Made by a program: the position numbers and the translations under genes. Positions 1 through 29,229 of a stretch of DNA of 64,000 nucleotides are shown here, in pieces (position 1 is the first letter of the stretch; each line of letters starts with the position of its first letter). The stretch covers positions 62,001 through 126,000 of the forward strand of contig JAXGGA010000069.1 in assembly GCA_038373865.1 (NCBI GenBank), read 5' to 3'. Origin of the DNA: Uloborus plumipes. Lineage: Eukaryota; Arthropoda; Arachnida; Araneae; Uloboridae. A model generated the notes under the pieces. That model made no database searches and had not been told where the DNA came from. It was given only the letters and a program-made list of their open reading frames with translations.

Positions 1-680
1 TACAGGGTTCAGTCATTAGTAAGGCAGAAAATGTTATGGATCTAGGTGTCTTAATAAATCAAGACTTCAAGTTTAGTCAACAGTGCAGCATAGCTAGTAA
101 CAAAGCCAATAGGATGCTTGGGTTTATAAATAGATCTATTTCAAACAAATCTAAGAAGGTTCTTCTGCCTTTATATAGAAGTTTGGTAAGACCTCATTTA
201 GAGTATGCTGTTCAGTTTTGGTCTCCTTATCTTAAGAAAGATATTAATTTATTGGAAAGGGTACAAAGGAGGGCTACAAAGTTAGTGAATGGACTTTCTA
301 ATTTAGACTATGATTCCAGACTTAGAATGCTTAATATGTATAGTCTTGAGCAAAGGAGAACCAGAGGGGACATGATTCAGTTGTTTAAATTTATCAAAAT
401 GAAAGATGTTATAGGGTTAAATTTTTGCACGGAAAGCAGGACAAGGGGTCATTGTTATAAGCTGTTTAAATCTCAGGCTAACCTGGAAATTCGGAAAAAT
501 TACTATTTTAGCAGAGTAGTGGGAACTTGGAATAGTTTACCGGAAGAGGCGGTAAGGAGCAAGGGAGTAGATAGTTTTAAGAGGGCCATTGATCTTCATT
601 GGGATCTATAATTTGACTAGGACCAGCCCAGTTGGGCCCAGAGCCTGTTGCTGGTCGTCACATTTGTATTTTGTATTGTG
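1..680 (+). mobile_element. 3' end of a CR1/L2-type non-LTR retrotransposon (LINE)
   Basis: The open frame is the C-terminal end of a LINE reverse-transcriptase polyprotein, followed by a 3' untranslated region (612-680) ending in TTTGTATTTTGTAT-like repeats. The same 3' UTR (CTGGTCGTCACATTTG) recurs at 9483-9530 and near 10310 on the minus strand, which marks the shared 3' terminus. The 5' part lies beyond the window. Clade assignment (CR1/L2/jockey-like) is inferred from protein style and the short-repeat tail rather than a poly-A tail. Confidence 0.85.
3..611 (+). CDS. LINE reverse transcriptase ORF2, C-terminal part (partial)
   Basis: The frame is open from the window edge through to TAA at 609-611, so the ATG at 36 is internal; codons before it still read as the family (VISKAENVMDLGV). 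Family hallmarks are [28 protein letters not shown], and the terminal YYFSRVVGTWNSLPEE. These motifs follow the polymerase catalytic core in jockey/CR1-type ORF2 proteins and are often annotated as the end of an RNA-directed DNA polymerase. There is no frameshift in the visible 203 codons, unlike the copy at 9.5-10.0 kb, so this insertion is the younger or better preserved one. It is transposon, not host, coding. Confidence 0.85.
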   Translation, partial: QGSVISKAENVMDLGVLINQDFKFSQQCSIASNKANRMLGFINRSISNKSKKVLLPLYRSLVRPHLEYAVQFWSPYLKKDINLLERVQRRATKLVNGLSNLDYDSRLRMLNMYSLEQRRTRGDMIQLFKFIKMKDVIGLNFCTESRTRGHCYKLFKSQANLEIRKNYYFSRVVGTWNSLPEEAVRSKGVDSFKRAIDLHWDL

Positions 681-681
681 A

Positions 682-845
682 CATTATGTGTATATTGTGT
701 ATATTTAAGCAAATGGAGTATTTTTAGTTCAATGGGGGCTCGAAAAAAATAAACAAAATAAATGAAGATAATTAGCATGCAAATAAAGACAAATTTGTCA
801 AAAATTAATTTATTATTCAGTGCGCAGATTATTACTAGAATACAT

Positions 846-882
<37 letters not shown>

Positions 883-1924
883 ATGGTACAATATCTGTAG
901 TTGGGTATTTGTTTGGTAATAATCTATCAAAAATTATAGAAGGCTTTGAAAGTCATAACGCTATGGCCTCTATTAAAGTTGTATCCGCGCCCCTCTCCGG
1001 AATCCTGGTAGCTGTTGACCACACGGCGAGGAATATAGGCGGAACCTTTTCTGCGCCGTCTAATGCTAACGCATGAGAGACAGAGCGATAATCTGACAAT
1101 TAATAAAAGTGTCAATTAAAACTGAAATGATATAATAGTTTGAACATTACGTGATGATTTTCCAGTAGGGTCATGCTTGAACTTTTCTCGCAGAACTTGA
1201 AATAACGTGCGAAAGAAGGAAAGTTTTGTGGAAGGGTCACGATTATCATTCTTAATGTAGACCTCGCCAGCAGGAGGCACTCTCTAGAATATCCTAAAAA
1301 CGTAGGTTCCCGCATATGCTCATGGATAAATTTTTTGTGGGACATTGCTCATTGAGAGACAAAATGCTTCATGTGGATATCAGCTTTGTATGCAATTTTC
1401 ACAAATGCTTCAAATAGCGTTTATTTTTTCTTCTAAATAGATCGAAAGAAAACACTCAGGTAAGCTAACATGAAGGTCTTAAGCATAGTTGTAGTTATGT
1501 CATTGATCATTGAGTCTCAAAATGTTCATGGTATATAGTGTAAAGTGCAAAATGCAAGGAGGGGACATATGTGATTCCACAGTGGCCGTCGAGTCGAGCT
1601 GCGAGTGCGCGCGCTGAAGCGAGTCTGTGGAGAGTATGGTGTATAGAATTTGGCGCGCACACACACAGGGCTGCATCATAGTAGGGGGGGGGGGAGTGTG
1701 AAGTGACACATGTGGAGCGTATAGAGGTTTTTATAGTTGGCTGGGTAAGTGGGGTCCATATTAATAGCGATTAGGGCTTTGTGGGGGCCGGCCTGACTCA
1801 GCCCGCGCGCACTCGAACTATCCTTATTTGATTTTTTTCGCTATTACTGTAAGACAGGTAGAAATTTTCAAATTGAATTAAAATATTGTAATTTTTGGAA
1901 AAGATAGAAAATTACGAAGTTTTA
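682..1924. other. No gene seen; AT-rich intergenic or terminal-intron DNA
   Basis: Contains the poly-G tract listed separately and a short CA-rich stretch near 1660-1670. Small open frames on both strands show no recognisable protein. It may belong to the 3' introns of the LARGE gene, but I find no exon encoding the expected continuation after FTFR. Confidence 0.5.
846..881. repeat. Poly-G homopolymer, 36 bases
   Basis: Uninterrupted run of 36 G. Shorter poly-G/poly-C runs recur in the window (4729-4740, 34861-34874, 50702-50722). The length is likely polymorphic or assembly-dependent. Confidence 0.95.
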
Positions 1925-2935
1925 GATTCCCTCCAAAACTTTTTTCAAAATTGAAATTATTTATGCTACCTTTCATGACGTTGGAGGATCAAGACTCCTC
2001 TGGGAAACTTACTGAAACTTAAAAATTCTAAACACGCAATTTCAGGCTATCTTTAGTGACGTTAAAGGAGTTGAGAAGACTTGGGGCATCTCTCCTGAAA
2101 TATTTTGACACTGAAGCACAACTCAGGATATGAGTTGAAAAATCATCTTCTTTTCTTTTACTCTATCACGAAGCACAACTTCATGACAGAGTAAAAGAAA
2201 AGAAGATGAGTTTTTTTTTTTTTTTTTTGAACAGAAGTCTCATTTAAGTTATCTTTGGGAAGTAAAAGTTCAAAGACTCTCCCCTGAAAGATTTTCGATA
2301 TATAGATGCGCAATTTCGCGTTCTCTTTGGAGACATTAAGAGACAAAAAGCGGTTAGGGATCTCCCTCCGAAAATTTTCAAAATTGAAACCGTAAGCCAT
2401 CTTTACTTTAGACCATCTTTGGTAGTAACGTTATCAAGGACTCTCTCCCGAAATGTTTCGAAATTAATGTTTTAAAAACGTTTTTATTTAGGTTATCTTT
2501 AATACCGTCAAGAGAAGAGGCAGGATTCGGGCGCTGTGCCCCGAAATTTTGAGGCACTGAAGCTTCAAGAATGCCATTTTAAGCTCTATTTTTTGAAACT
2601 GAAGGTTCAAAATTTTACTTTTAGCAGAGGTGCTCATTACCCCCTAGAGCTAAAACTTATCATCCAAGAATCCCACGAAGATCCCTCTAAAAACGAGCCC
2701 ACGTGTGGCTCTAGAGCCACACGTGAAAGAAAAAGAAAATAAAAACTTTTAAAAACGCCCCTTAAAAAACATTCAATAGCGCCGCTTACGCCATGATTCT
2801 TGATAGGAACAACTGCTTTTAGGCTTTGTCTGACAACGTTTAGGATAATAAAAGGATTTAGGGACTCTTCCGGAAATTTTTGCACATAGAGACTGTAATT
2901 CGGGAGCTCTTTCTTTTCTAAAAACACATTTTAGA
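1925..2935. repeat. Degenerate tandem repeat, unit about 100-120 bp
   Basis: Diverged units repeat the order GTTATCTTTRGTRACGTTA, then an AGGACTCTC(C)CC-like segment, then GAAATTTTCAAAATTGAA and an AAGC(A/T)CAA-like segment. Units can be followed near 1930, 2040, 2160, 2250, 2330, 2410, 2490, 2580, 2690 and 2810, with variable spacing and decay. The bundled frames on both strands are by-products of the repeat. Confidence 0.6.
2143..2209. repeat. Near-perfect long hairpin, 22-bp perfect stem plus inner 8-bp stem
   Basis: The arm 2143-2164 (TCATCTTCTTTTCTTTTACT...) is the exact reverse complement of 2188-2209. After one mismatched pair, 2166-2173 pairs with 2179-2186 with one mismatch, leaving a 5-base loop CACAA (2174-2178). 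A run of 18 or more T follows. It lies inside the degenerate repeat, so it may have formed by inverted duplication of a unit. Confidence 0.9.
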
Positions 2936-3923
2936 GCTAAAGACTATAGAAAAGTAAGGGGGATATCAACTACCGTTAACTGTTTGAATTTTAAATCTCT
3001 AAAATACCCCCCCCACACCCCCCCTTGCCGGCGGCCCTGGACTTGATTCATTTTTACAAATTTATAACAGCAAAATCTCAGCTTTTTCTCAGCTTCTAAT
3101 CTGTGCAATGTTTTAAAAATGAATTTTTTGCCATCAAGCTATTTCCCTAATGACACATAAAAAATAAAAACACAAGGAAAATTATTCTGATTAATACTCA
3201 TTATTTGCAAATAGCATTTTACACACACACAGACAAATGCTTTAAAGCGTAAGCTTCAAAGGATCATAAAAATGATAATGATTTTCAAAATAATGGTATT
3301 ACTAATTCTTTTAAGAACAAAAGTTGTTGTCCAGTCTGTTTCAGTTTCAAAACCTAATTTTAACAAACAATTAATGGTGAAAATATAAGTGGGAGCCATT
3401 AAAAAAATATATGTTGAAAATTCATATGATCAAACTCTGACACTTAATTGACTAATTCTGAAATGATCAGTTTAAAGAATCCTATAAAAATAAAACACTT
3501 GACTTCATGTTAAAGTTAATCATTTGTTGATTAAAACAACCATTTAAGAAAAAATAAACCCTATTCAACAGGAATAAAATGTACCTTCGGGCAATAAATG
3601 AATACAGGTTTAACGATGTTATAATGCACATTAAATTTCAGATACAAGTTTTGAGGTTATATGGAACATTTTTTTTTAAATGTAAAAGAGCATGTGTCTG
3701 CCCCTCAGTTCACATGTGACAAATAATTACACTGTAATTAATATATTCATTCAACCGAAGGTTAGTTAAAGTTTGACTAATTGAAAAAAAATCAAAATTT
3801 GGCACCTTTTGCAAAAAACATGGAGTAAATAGATCAAATTGGCATACCTTAACCAGAAAGGAGAGACATAATTAATTAGTGATCAATAAAATTAGGCACT
3901 TTAGAATAAAATTAGGCACTAAC
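2936..3923. other. No gene seen; AT-rich, probably LARGE intron
   Basis: It follows the donor site of the last visible LARGE exon in the direction of transcription (minus strand), so it is probably part of the next intron. There is a C-rich run at 3008-3026 and low-complexity AT. No coding exon was found. Confidence 0.5.
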
Positions 3924-22944
<19,021 letters not shown>

Positions 22945-22959
22945 GCCGCCGACGCATCA
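22945..22959 (-). other. LARGE1: LARGE 5' UTR portion of the first coding exon
   Basis: A strong acceptor (TTTCTTACAG) ends at 22960, so 15 bases of leader precede the ATG and at least one further non-coding exon must lie upstream (rightwards). It has not been located. Confidence 0.75.
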
Positions 22960-22965
22960 CTGTAA

Positions 22966-24369
22966 GAAACAAAAACACACGAAATCAGACACTGTCGGAG
23001 CGAAGTCAAAAACACAACTACCACAAAATGCATGGTAAACAATTTTTTCTAATTCATGGGAACACCATCAGAAAACTTCACCAGGGAAAATAAGCACGGG
23101 GTTACTACGAACGATTCAGTGGGTTTTCGAAACGCTATAAATTCAAAAGTATTGCATGTGTACAATGATGAGAAACAAACTTATCAAGATTTGAAATTGT
23201 GTTAACCAGCTGCTAATACGAATGACATATTCAACTAAACTGTGTATTTGAAATTAGCATCGTTCTAGATTGTTTGTCACCACTCAAAATGTTTCTTATT
23301 ATTCCTCCTCTTATTATCCTACCTATCACCCCCATTTTGGTAAGATCATAGAAGACCTGAAGCATGCGTAAATACGGGAAGGTTTTATCTAAAAACTCAG
23401 GCAGTAGCAATAATTTTAGCCATTGTAATAGCAGCGCAATAGTTCTTCCTTTAAAAGAATCGAGTCGCTAAAAATATCTTTACAGGCGAAAACTTTTTAC
23501 AACGGTGGATATGACTGATACACAACAAAAGTTCAACCAATAGCAAAAGCATCAACAAAATATTCAGCAATGCAACTAAGTGCATTTGCACGAACGAAAG
23601 CTGAAAAGTTACAACGTCGAACACCAATTCCCTTGCTGAAATCAAGGCACAAAATGGCGCACCTTCCCAAAGTACGACTTAGTACATAAGCTCGAAATAT
23701 CGAATTGAATGGTAGTTGGGAGAAAAAACAAAATAATATTTCATGTTAGTAAAACTGGAAAAGTTCAGGGCGAAAGTTGAAAAAAAAAAAAAAAAAATGA
23801 AATATATAAAAATGCCGATAAAAAGAACAATAACGGCCAAGGCTGTCATCCGACATCTGCAACAGCCATTGGAATGGAAAAAGCCATTTGATACGATTTT
23901 CTATTCCTTTTTATTGGAATGTCAGCGGGTACAGATGCGGAACAGATGGTGGAAGAAAGATTTTCATTTCATATTTATGGAATATAGAATTCTGTTAATG
24001 CTTCTGCATATAAAGTACAATGTCTCTTTGCATTTTCTCGCAGCAACACCTTTCCGAGAGCTATACATTATCGTTTCAAAAAAGTCTACAATTTTCTCCG
24101 GAAACTCGGGAGGTTTGCACAAAGCACTGAGAATGGGATGAAAAAGCACGGAATAAAAGGGATTAAAAGAGATAAATATGTACCTCTCCAATTTAACCCT
24201 TACTTGCCGCATGTATACTCTGGGAACGTATTCAATTATTTATTTAGTCATTCAAGTAAGGTCAAAACACAACGGAAAACAAAATTAAGCATTTGCAGAA
24301 CAATAGCCGCAGCTTATATGAATCACGTTTGTTCAAAATCATTTTGGATTAATAAAGAGGATACTTTTT
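22966..24369. other. LARGE upstream intron or 5' flank; no gene seen
   Basis: Several open frames (for example 23743-24141 on plus) have AT-driven, lysine/phenylalanine-rich composition and no family resemblance. 23336-23405 resembles 29155-29228. A non-coding first LARGE exon could lie here or further right. Confidence 0.45.
23336..23405. repeat. Copy 1 of a dispersed ~70-bp non-coding repeat
   Basis: The segment around GAAGACCTGAAGCATGCG and AAATACGGGAAGGTT aligns with AGAGACCTCAGGCATGCGC and AAATGCGAGGAAGGT at 29155-29228. The GCATGCG core resembles an NRF1-type motif. Confidence 0.45.
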
Positions 24370-24656
24370 CACTTTTCACTCCAGGGTTCCCCGTATCTAT
24401 CACAACTTGTGGTTTAACCGGTTGGATGGCGTTCTGAAGAGCGCTCTGTTCTTTTGATCCATACCAAGGGCCGAGCAAACCCCTGGTCCAGCACTCCCAA
24501 AGGTATCTTTTCACTTGAAGGACTTTGTGGCTACCAGCATTTTTAACATCCCCTAGACACCATGAATGAAGACGGCGGACCTTTGATCGGACTGGATGGA
24601 GCCTGGGACCCTCCGGTTACGAGTCGGATGCCTTATCGATCGGGCTACCACGCCCC
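24370..24656 (-). mobile_element. tRNA-derived SINE (family A), minus-strand copy
   Basis: The tRNA-like head (GGGCGTGGTAGCCCGATCGA on minus, from 24656) and body match the SINE at 12731-13024. The B box is eroded (CCCAGGCTCC), so this copy is older. Confidence 0.85.
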
Positions 24657-24659
24657 AAA

Positions 24660-25020
24660 GCGGCTACTTCAATGATGCAGGATATTGTTCGAAAACTGAC
24701 GATTTGAGTCATTAAAGTGGCTGATTTAATTAACCACTTATTCAATTAACTGGCGTTCACTGTATTTGTAAAACAGTTTGAAAATTCATTTCATTTTTTA
24801 TTAAAAAAAATCAATTTCAAGATACCGGTATTTGAAAGAATTGCGCATGTAAACTTCAACAACTAAGAAAAACCTACACTAACAATTCCTAGAAATAATA
24901 TTTTCAAAGGAGATTGCCAATTCCAACCCAAACTTCCACCTAACAAAATTCAAATCATCTCAATTTTAAAAATTCAAAAACGCATTTCCCGGCACCCTTA
25001 AAAGGCAAAATTAAATTTTC
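24660..25020. other. No feature seen
   Basis: AT-rich spacer between the SINE and the GC-rich block that follows; no coding signal or repeat recognised. Confidence 0.4.
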
Positions 25021-25145
25021 ATCCAGCGTGCCAGCATCGATTTGCCATCAGCTCCCCGGCTTTAATCTCTCTCTCTGCCGCCCCGGGCCGTCTCATTATC
25101 CGCAGGCGACTCTGATGATCGCGGGCCTCATTATGAAGAAAAGAG
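25021..25145. promoter_or_regulatory. GC-rich non-coding block, candidate regulatory element
   Basis: In an AT-rich background this 125-bp block is GC-rich, has no long open frame and contains CATCGATTTGCCATCAGC, CCCCGGCTTTAATC and CGGGCCTCATTATGAAG. These include ATTA/TAAT homeodomain cores and an ATCGAT box. It lies about 2.1 kb upstream of the LARGE start. It could be a promoter-proximal or conserved enhancer element; that is inference from composition only. Confidence 0.35.
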
Positions 25146-25391
25146 TAGATTAAGGGAGTGGAGACACCTGCTTAAATTTAAAACTTCGCAAACTGTTTAA
25201 GAAGTTGGAGGGGAATTTTAAAAATGAAATTGACGGCTCGATTAAATGCATATTAGAAGTCTTAATTCAGGGCAGATTTGGGGAATGCGTTGTTTTATGT
25301 TCGGAATGGAGAAGTTTTAAGTCGCTGTTTTGTGTATTACATCGGAGAAATGTTCAAAAAAATAGATTGTTTTGAGAAAGCCAAAGTTTAT

Positions 25392-25960
25392 ACACTGAAA
25401 AAAAAAACCCCTTGTTTTTTACAGTATAATACTGGCAGCAAAGGTTCTAGTTTAAAACTAAAATGCACAGTAATGAACTGTAAAACTAGCAATTTTACAA
25501 TTTATTACTGTAAAGCAGCCAGGCCCGTCACTTAAGGGGGACAGGGGGGTCAATTGACCCCCCCTGGCTTTGAAAAATCAATGTATTTACATATAAGTGG
25601 GCGTGGTTTTTGCTGTTTTCCGATGAAATTGCATTGTGTTTTCACCCTTTGCCCCCCCCTGGAAAAACTTGAAATGACGTCCCTGAAAGCAGCAATTTTA
25701 GTTTATTACCACAAAATTAACTGTATCATAGTGTAAAAACAACAGTATAATACGGGCAGCAGAGGTTCCAGTTTAAAACTGTAAAATGCACAGTAATAAA
25801 TTGTAAAATTAGCAATTTTACAGTTTATTGCTGTAAAGCAACAATTTTACAGCTTAGTAGTGTAAATTTACAAATTTTACAGTTTGTTTCAACAAAATTA
25901 GCTGTATTGTACTATAAAAACAACATTCATTTTTTACAGTATAAAAATACAGCAATAACT
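25392..25960. mobile_element. Fold-back/tandem element built of ACTGTAAAA-type repeats
   Basis: Starts ACACTGAAAAAAA and carries two direct copies of an ACAGTATAATAC(T/G)GGCAGC ... TTACTGTAAAGCAGC-like unit (about 25425-25519 and 25742-25855), then more TTTTACAGTTT inverted units ending near TTTTTTACAGTAT. The internal palindromy (CAGTTTATTGCTGTAAA, TTTACAG/CTGTAAA) is typical of a MITE with nested inverted repeats. It is interrupted by the element at 25520-25685. Confidence 0.55.
25520..25685. mobile_element. hAT-like MITE, 166 bp, with perfect 8-bp target duplication
   Basis: Termini CAGGCCCGTCACTT and (reverse complement of right end) CAGGGACGTCATTT. Flanking duplications AAAGCAGC at 25512-25519 and 25686-25693 are identical. 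The interior contains a perfect palindrome GGGGGTCAATTGACCCCC (about 25545-25562). It inserted into the ACTGTAAAA repeat element. Confidence 0.85.
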
Positions 25961-26427
25961 TTGGTGTATTAGTGGAGAGGTTGTATGTATGCAAAAGCAA
26001 AAACGTTCTGTGCGCATCTGGCCCGATTAAACCACTCTTCAACACTGTGCAAAATCGGCAAGAGATTAGTTTTTGATGAATAAAGTATAAGTCAGGAGTA
26101 TTAGAAGGGTGGGTTGATAAGAAATATAAACCTCGTAATACATTTGACATAATATTAATACATATCCCCTTGAACGTTGTTGGGTTCTTGTTAAAAACAT
26201 ATATTTCGTAAAATAGGAAAATATGCTGAAAATTTCTCAACCTGAAGAAATAATGGTTGCAAGGAAGCAAAAATTTTGGAAAACTGATTGCGCAAAAAAT
26301 GAAGTGCTATCAGACAAGGAGTCTGCTAATTTACTCGAAAATAAATAAATAATAAATAAACAAAAATTGCTAAATGTGTGTGTGTGTGTTTGTTCTTCAT
26401 ACAAACCCACAACTTATGTCAGATCTT

Positions 26428-26605
26428 ACTTAGCCAAATTTGGCACAGAGGTCCTTTGACGCTCAAGAATTCACACAGAGGGGTTTTCCTTACACACATC
26501 CAATTTACGATGGATCTTTTCCAAATTTGGCAAAGAGATGCTTTGATGTTCAGAAATTCCCATTGGGGGGTTTATGGTCTCTTATGGGAGAAAACCTCCT
26601 CATAA
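26428..26605. repeat. ~88-bp imperfect tandem pair
   Basis: Two head-to-tail units share CCAAATTTGGCA(C/A)AGAG, CTTTGA(C/T)G(C/T)T and a TTC-rich segment (from about 26432 and about 26519). A diverged copy in reverse orientation is at about 59100-59190. The two overlapping short frames here are products of the repeat. Confidence 0.55.
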
Positions 26606-26630
26606 AATTGCTTTTGGGAATTTAATACTA

Positions 26631-27193
26631 CAGTGAACTCTCACTTATACGCCGGGCAAGGAACCAACCGAAAAAGGCGCATAAGTGAGAGAGACGTATA
26701 AGTGAACACAAGCCTATTGACAGGACTAAAACGCAACATAGTTTCTAATGAAAGAATGAATAAGAATGTTTCTACAGAAAAGGGACATATTACTACGGTT
26801 TGGCAATTACTACAACGTAACTACAATGATAAATAGAAAACAAAAATTGTAGCACACCCAATTACAAACTGTTCCCTTTAAAACGATGCATAATGGATAA
26901 CTGTCCCTCTCTGAACTCTAGTTCATGCAGGAAAAATGCATTCCGTGAGCAATAAAGGCGAAAGTTTAAAGAGGAAAGTGAAGAAAAATGCTTATTTTTT
27001 AAAGAAAATAAAGTAATTTTTTTTTTACATTTTAGGGAAAATTCGGAGCATAAGTGAAATAATTATCTTTAGAGCGACGCATAAACGAATCATACTATCA
27101 TTATTTTGCTATGGAATGTGCTGGGACCATTTAAAATCGTCGTATAAGTGAAAAAGGCGCATAAATGAGGCGGCGTATAAGTAAGAGTTCACT
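26631..27193. mobile_element. Pogo/Tigger-like non-autonomous element, 563 bp
   Basis: The left end CAGTGAACTCTCACTTATAC and the reverse complement of the right end, AGTGAACTCTTACTTATACG, match closely. Secondary inverted repeats GGCGCATAAGTGAGAGAGAC and AAAAAGGCGCATAAATGAGG lie just inside. A TA precedes the left end. No transposase frame. Confidence 0.7.
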
Positions 27194-27194
27194 A

Positions 27195-28844
27195 TTTTTC
27201 TTTTTTTGTATTTAAGCCGAAATGCTGAACATATGTCACTGATACAACTTGACTTTCGAGGTAGACCGTAAAATAAGCACAAAATCTAAATTATGCAAAT
27301 AAATTGCCTTATTTTTTTTACAAACGTTCTGTGTTATTTACAACCCAAATATGCTCAAAACTTTTTCGGAACAAGCCGTACATAGTAACTCACAAAGCAT
27401 TTTCGTTTCCAGAACCTGTTCTAAGGCAAGAAACTGTTACGAAACACTTTATGAGCCTCATTAAACTTTTCATTGCATTACGCTTTCGAATTATCCTCGG
27501 CAATTCAACTGCTCTACGGGGATCATTAAAGGTTCCGCTAACAAAGCTCAAGACATAATTATATTTTATCGTGTCAAATAACTATATTTTGCAGCAACCC
27601 TCATCGTGAAGGACGAATAAAAAAAGTTACTTCCGAAAAAGTTTCAGAGGAAAAAAAAAGCTGAAGACAATTGCTTATATAAGAAAACGCGTGAGTAGTA
27701 ACTTTTTGTAATATAACTATACAAAGTGAAATTACCTAAGCTGTCGACCTCTGCATGTCTTAGGTCAATAAAAAACATCAGACGTTGTTAGGAAAATTTT
27801 GAAAGAGCTACGAGGTCTTTTGTTGAGAAATTAACAGCGTACGTTTTATCAGAGATTGTTACCATTACGGAAGGAGATAAAATGTTGCGATAGCAATTTT
27901 CAGTTACTTATTGAATCTGTTACAAACTAACAGCTGTCCAACTTCAGAGATTTACAGGCAGAATGTTAGAATGAATATCCTTATTTACTGATAAAAGCAT
28001 CTTAAATTTAAACGTACAGTTATTTGAAAAAACAAAGTAAAAATAAAGTGGCAAAGTAAAACAGTTCATTTCGTTCACTTATTTATTCTTTTATTAAATC
28101 ACGTAGATATTTCTTCACTCATTAATTCATTTACATTATTTTACTTAATTATTCACTATTAACACATTCATTCATTTGTTTTCTTATTCTTTCTCTATTT
28201 TATTCACTCAGTTATTTTTCATGTCAGCCTGTCTGGCACACGACAAAAAAAATATTTTTCTCAGATAAAAATTAATTCATTTATTTATTCAATCGCTTAT
28301 TTTTCATTAATAATTAATTTTTTAAATTGTTTACGCATTCTTTTGATGAAAATTACTGTTAATCATCGAGTAAAAAATTCTCATTTCAAAAATCTTTCGT
28401 TTTTCATTCTGCCCCATGGTTTTCTGAGGTGAAAATTTTCCATCTTTTTTCAAAGTACAAAATAACTGCCGAAAATGAAAAATAATACTTCAACGCAAGT
28501 TGTATTACAAAATGCATTACTTCTTCTTTACGTACAATGACTTTCAAAACACATTTCCAATTTGTTCCCTTTGAAACCAGGAAGGTTATCTCAACAATTT
28601 TACTTTGTCACACATTCCCCTAATTGTGCAGAAAAAGAAAATATATCAACATAAACAAAGCAAAATTTTGCGCTAGTATTGCAAACACGTGTTTCTGGGT
28701 TACAGTGCCTTAAATGCCTTTCCAAATGCAGGGTTAAGGGGAAGGCAAACGTTTAGGGGAAGATCAATGTACTTTTCTCTTAAAAATAAACAAAAATGAA
28801 TAAATAAAATAAATAAATTAATAAAATTACTGTCCGACCTCGAA
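27195..28844. other. No gene seen; AT-rich, (ATTCATTT)-like low complexity at 28080-28350
   Basis: No recognisable protein or element. Low-complexity ATTCATTT/TTATTTATT occupies 28080-28350 and (AAATAA)n occupies 28786-28826. Confidence 0.45.
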
Positions 28845-29090
28845 AGGCGCGTCTGGCAGACATGAACGCTTCTATTTGAAAAAGGGGTGATAGGTTAAGC
28901 CCTGGTTTCCTAGGAGTGAAATCGTCGATCTCTGGCGAGGCGACGGTCGCCGCCGCATTCTGAGCATGCGCCTGAGCCGCAGATTGACGTCGCTGCACGC
29001 CACGCTCCAATCAAAATGGTTCTGATTCCAGCGTGAAGTCGCGCCCGGCGTTAACGGCGATTGTCTCGTTATAGGAAAACAAGGCTTTAG
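28845..29090. promoter_or_regulatory. CpG-rich block, candidate promoter
   Basis: About 245 bp with many CpG dinucleotides in AT-rich surroundings. It contains a GCATGCGCC NRF1-like site (about 28963), TTGACGTCG (CRE-like, about 28983), CCAAT (about 29007) and GCGCCCGGCGTTAACGG (about 29041). Such a cluster is typical of broad housekeeping promoters. It lies about 6 kb upstream of the LARGE ATG and could serve its missing non-coding first exon. Three overlapping minus-strand frames here look like a consequence of GC content. Confidence 0.35.
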
Positions 29091-29154
29091 GAGACGCACT
29101 TGCCGTGCTTTCAGTTTTTACTTCCTGATTGAATGTTACTTTGCATTTCCCCCC

Positions 29155-29228
29155 TGTTTTAGGAAAATTAGAAGAGACCTCAGGCATGCGCAAATGCGAG
29201 GAAGGTCGTACGATAAAAGATTAGACAG
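29155..29228. repeat. Copy 2 of a dispersed ~70-bp non-coding repeat
   Basis: Aligns with 23336-23405 around the GCATGCG(C/T)AAAT core; see that entry. Confidence 0.45.
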
Positions 29229-29229
29229 T

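Noticed and set aside
762..1076. Plus-strand frame of 104 codons with a poly-glycine run
   Set aside because: The glycine run is only the poly-G homopolymer; the rest has no protein-like conservation.
611..3923. Search for the remaining C-terminal LARGE exons (YHVW..., FVGFGWNK-type sequence)
   Set aside because: No matching reverse-strand sequence was found; the exons are presumed to lie outside the window.
23743..24437. Overlapping plus-strand frames of 132 and 99 codons
   Set aside because: Composition is driven by AT-rich DNA, there is no splice context or known domain, and the second overlaps the SINE at 24370.
28780..29193. Three overlapping minus-strand frames in GC-rich DNA
   Set aside because: Three frames open at once is expected where stop codons are rare; none resembles a protein family.
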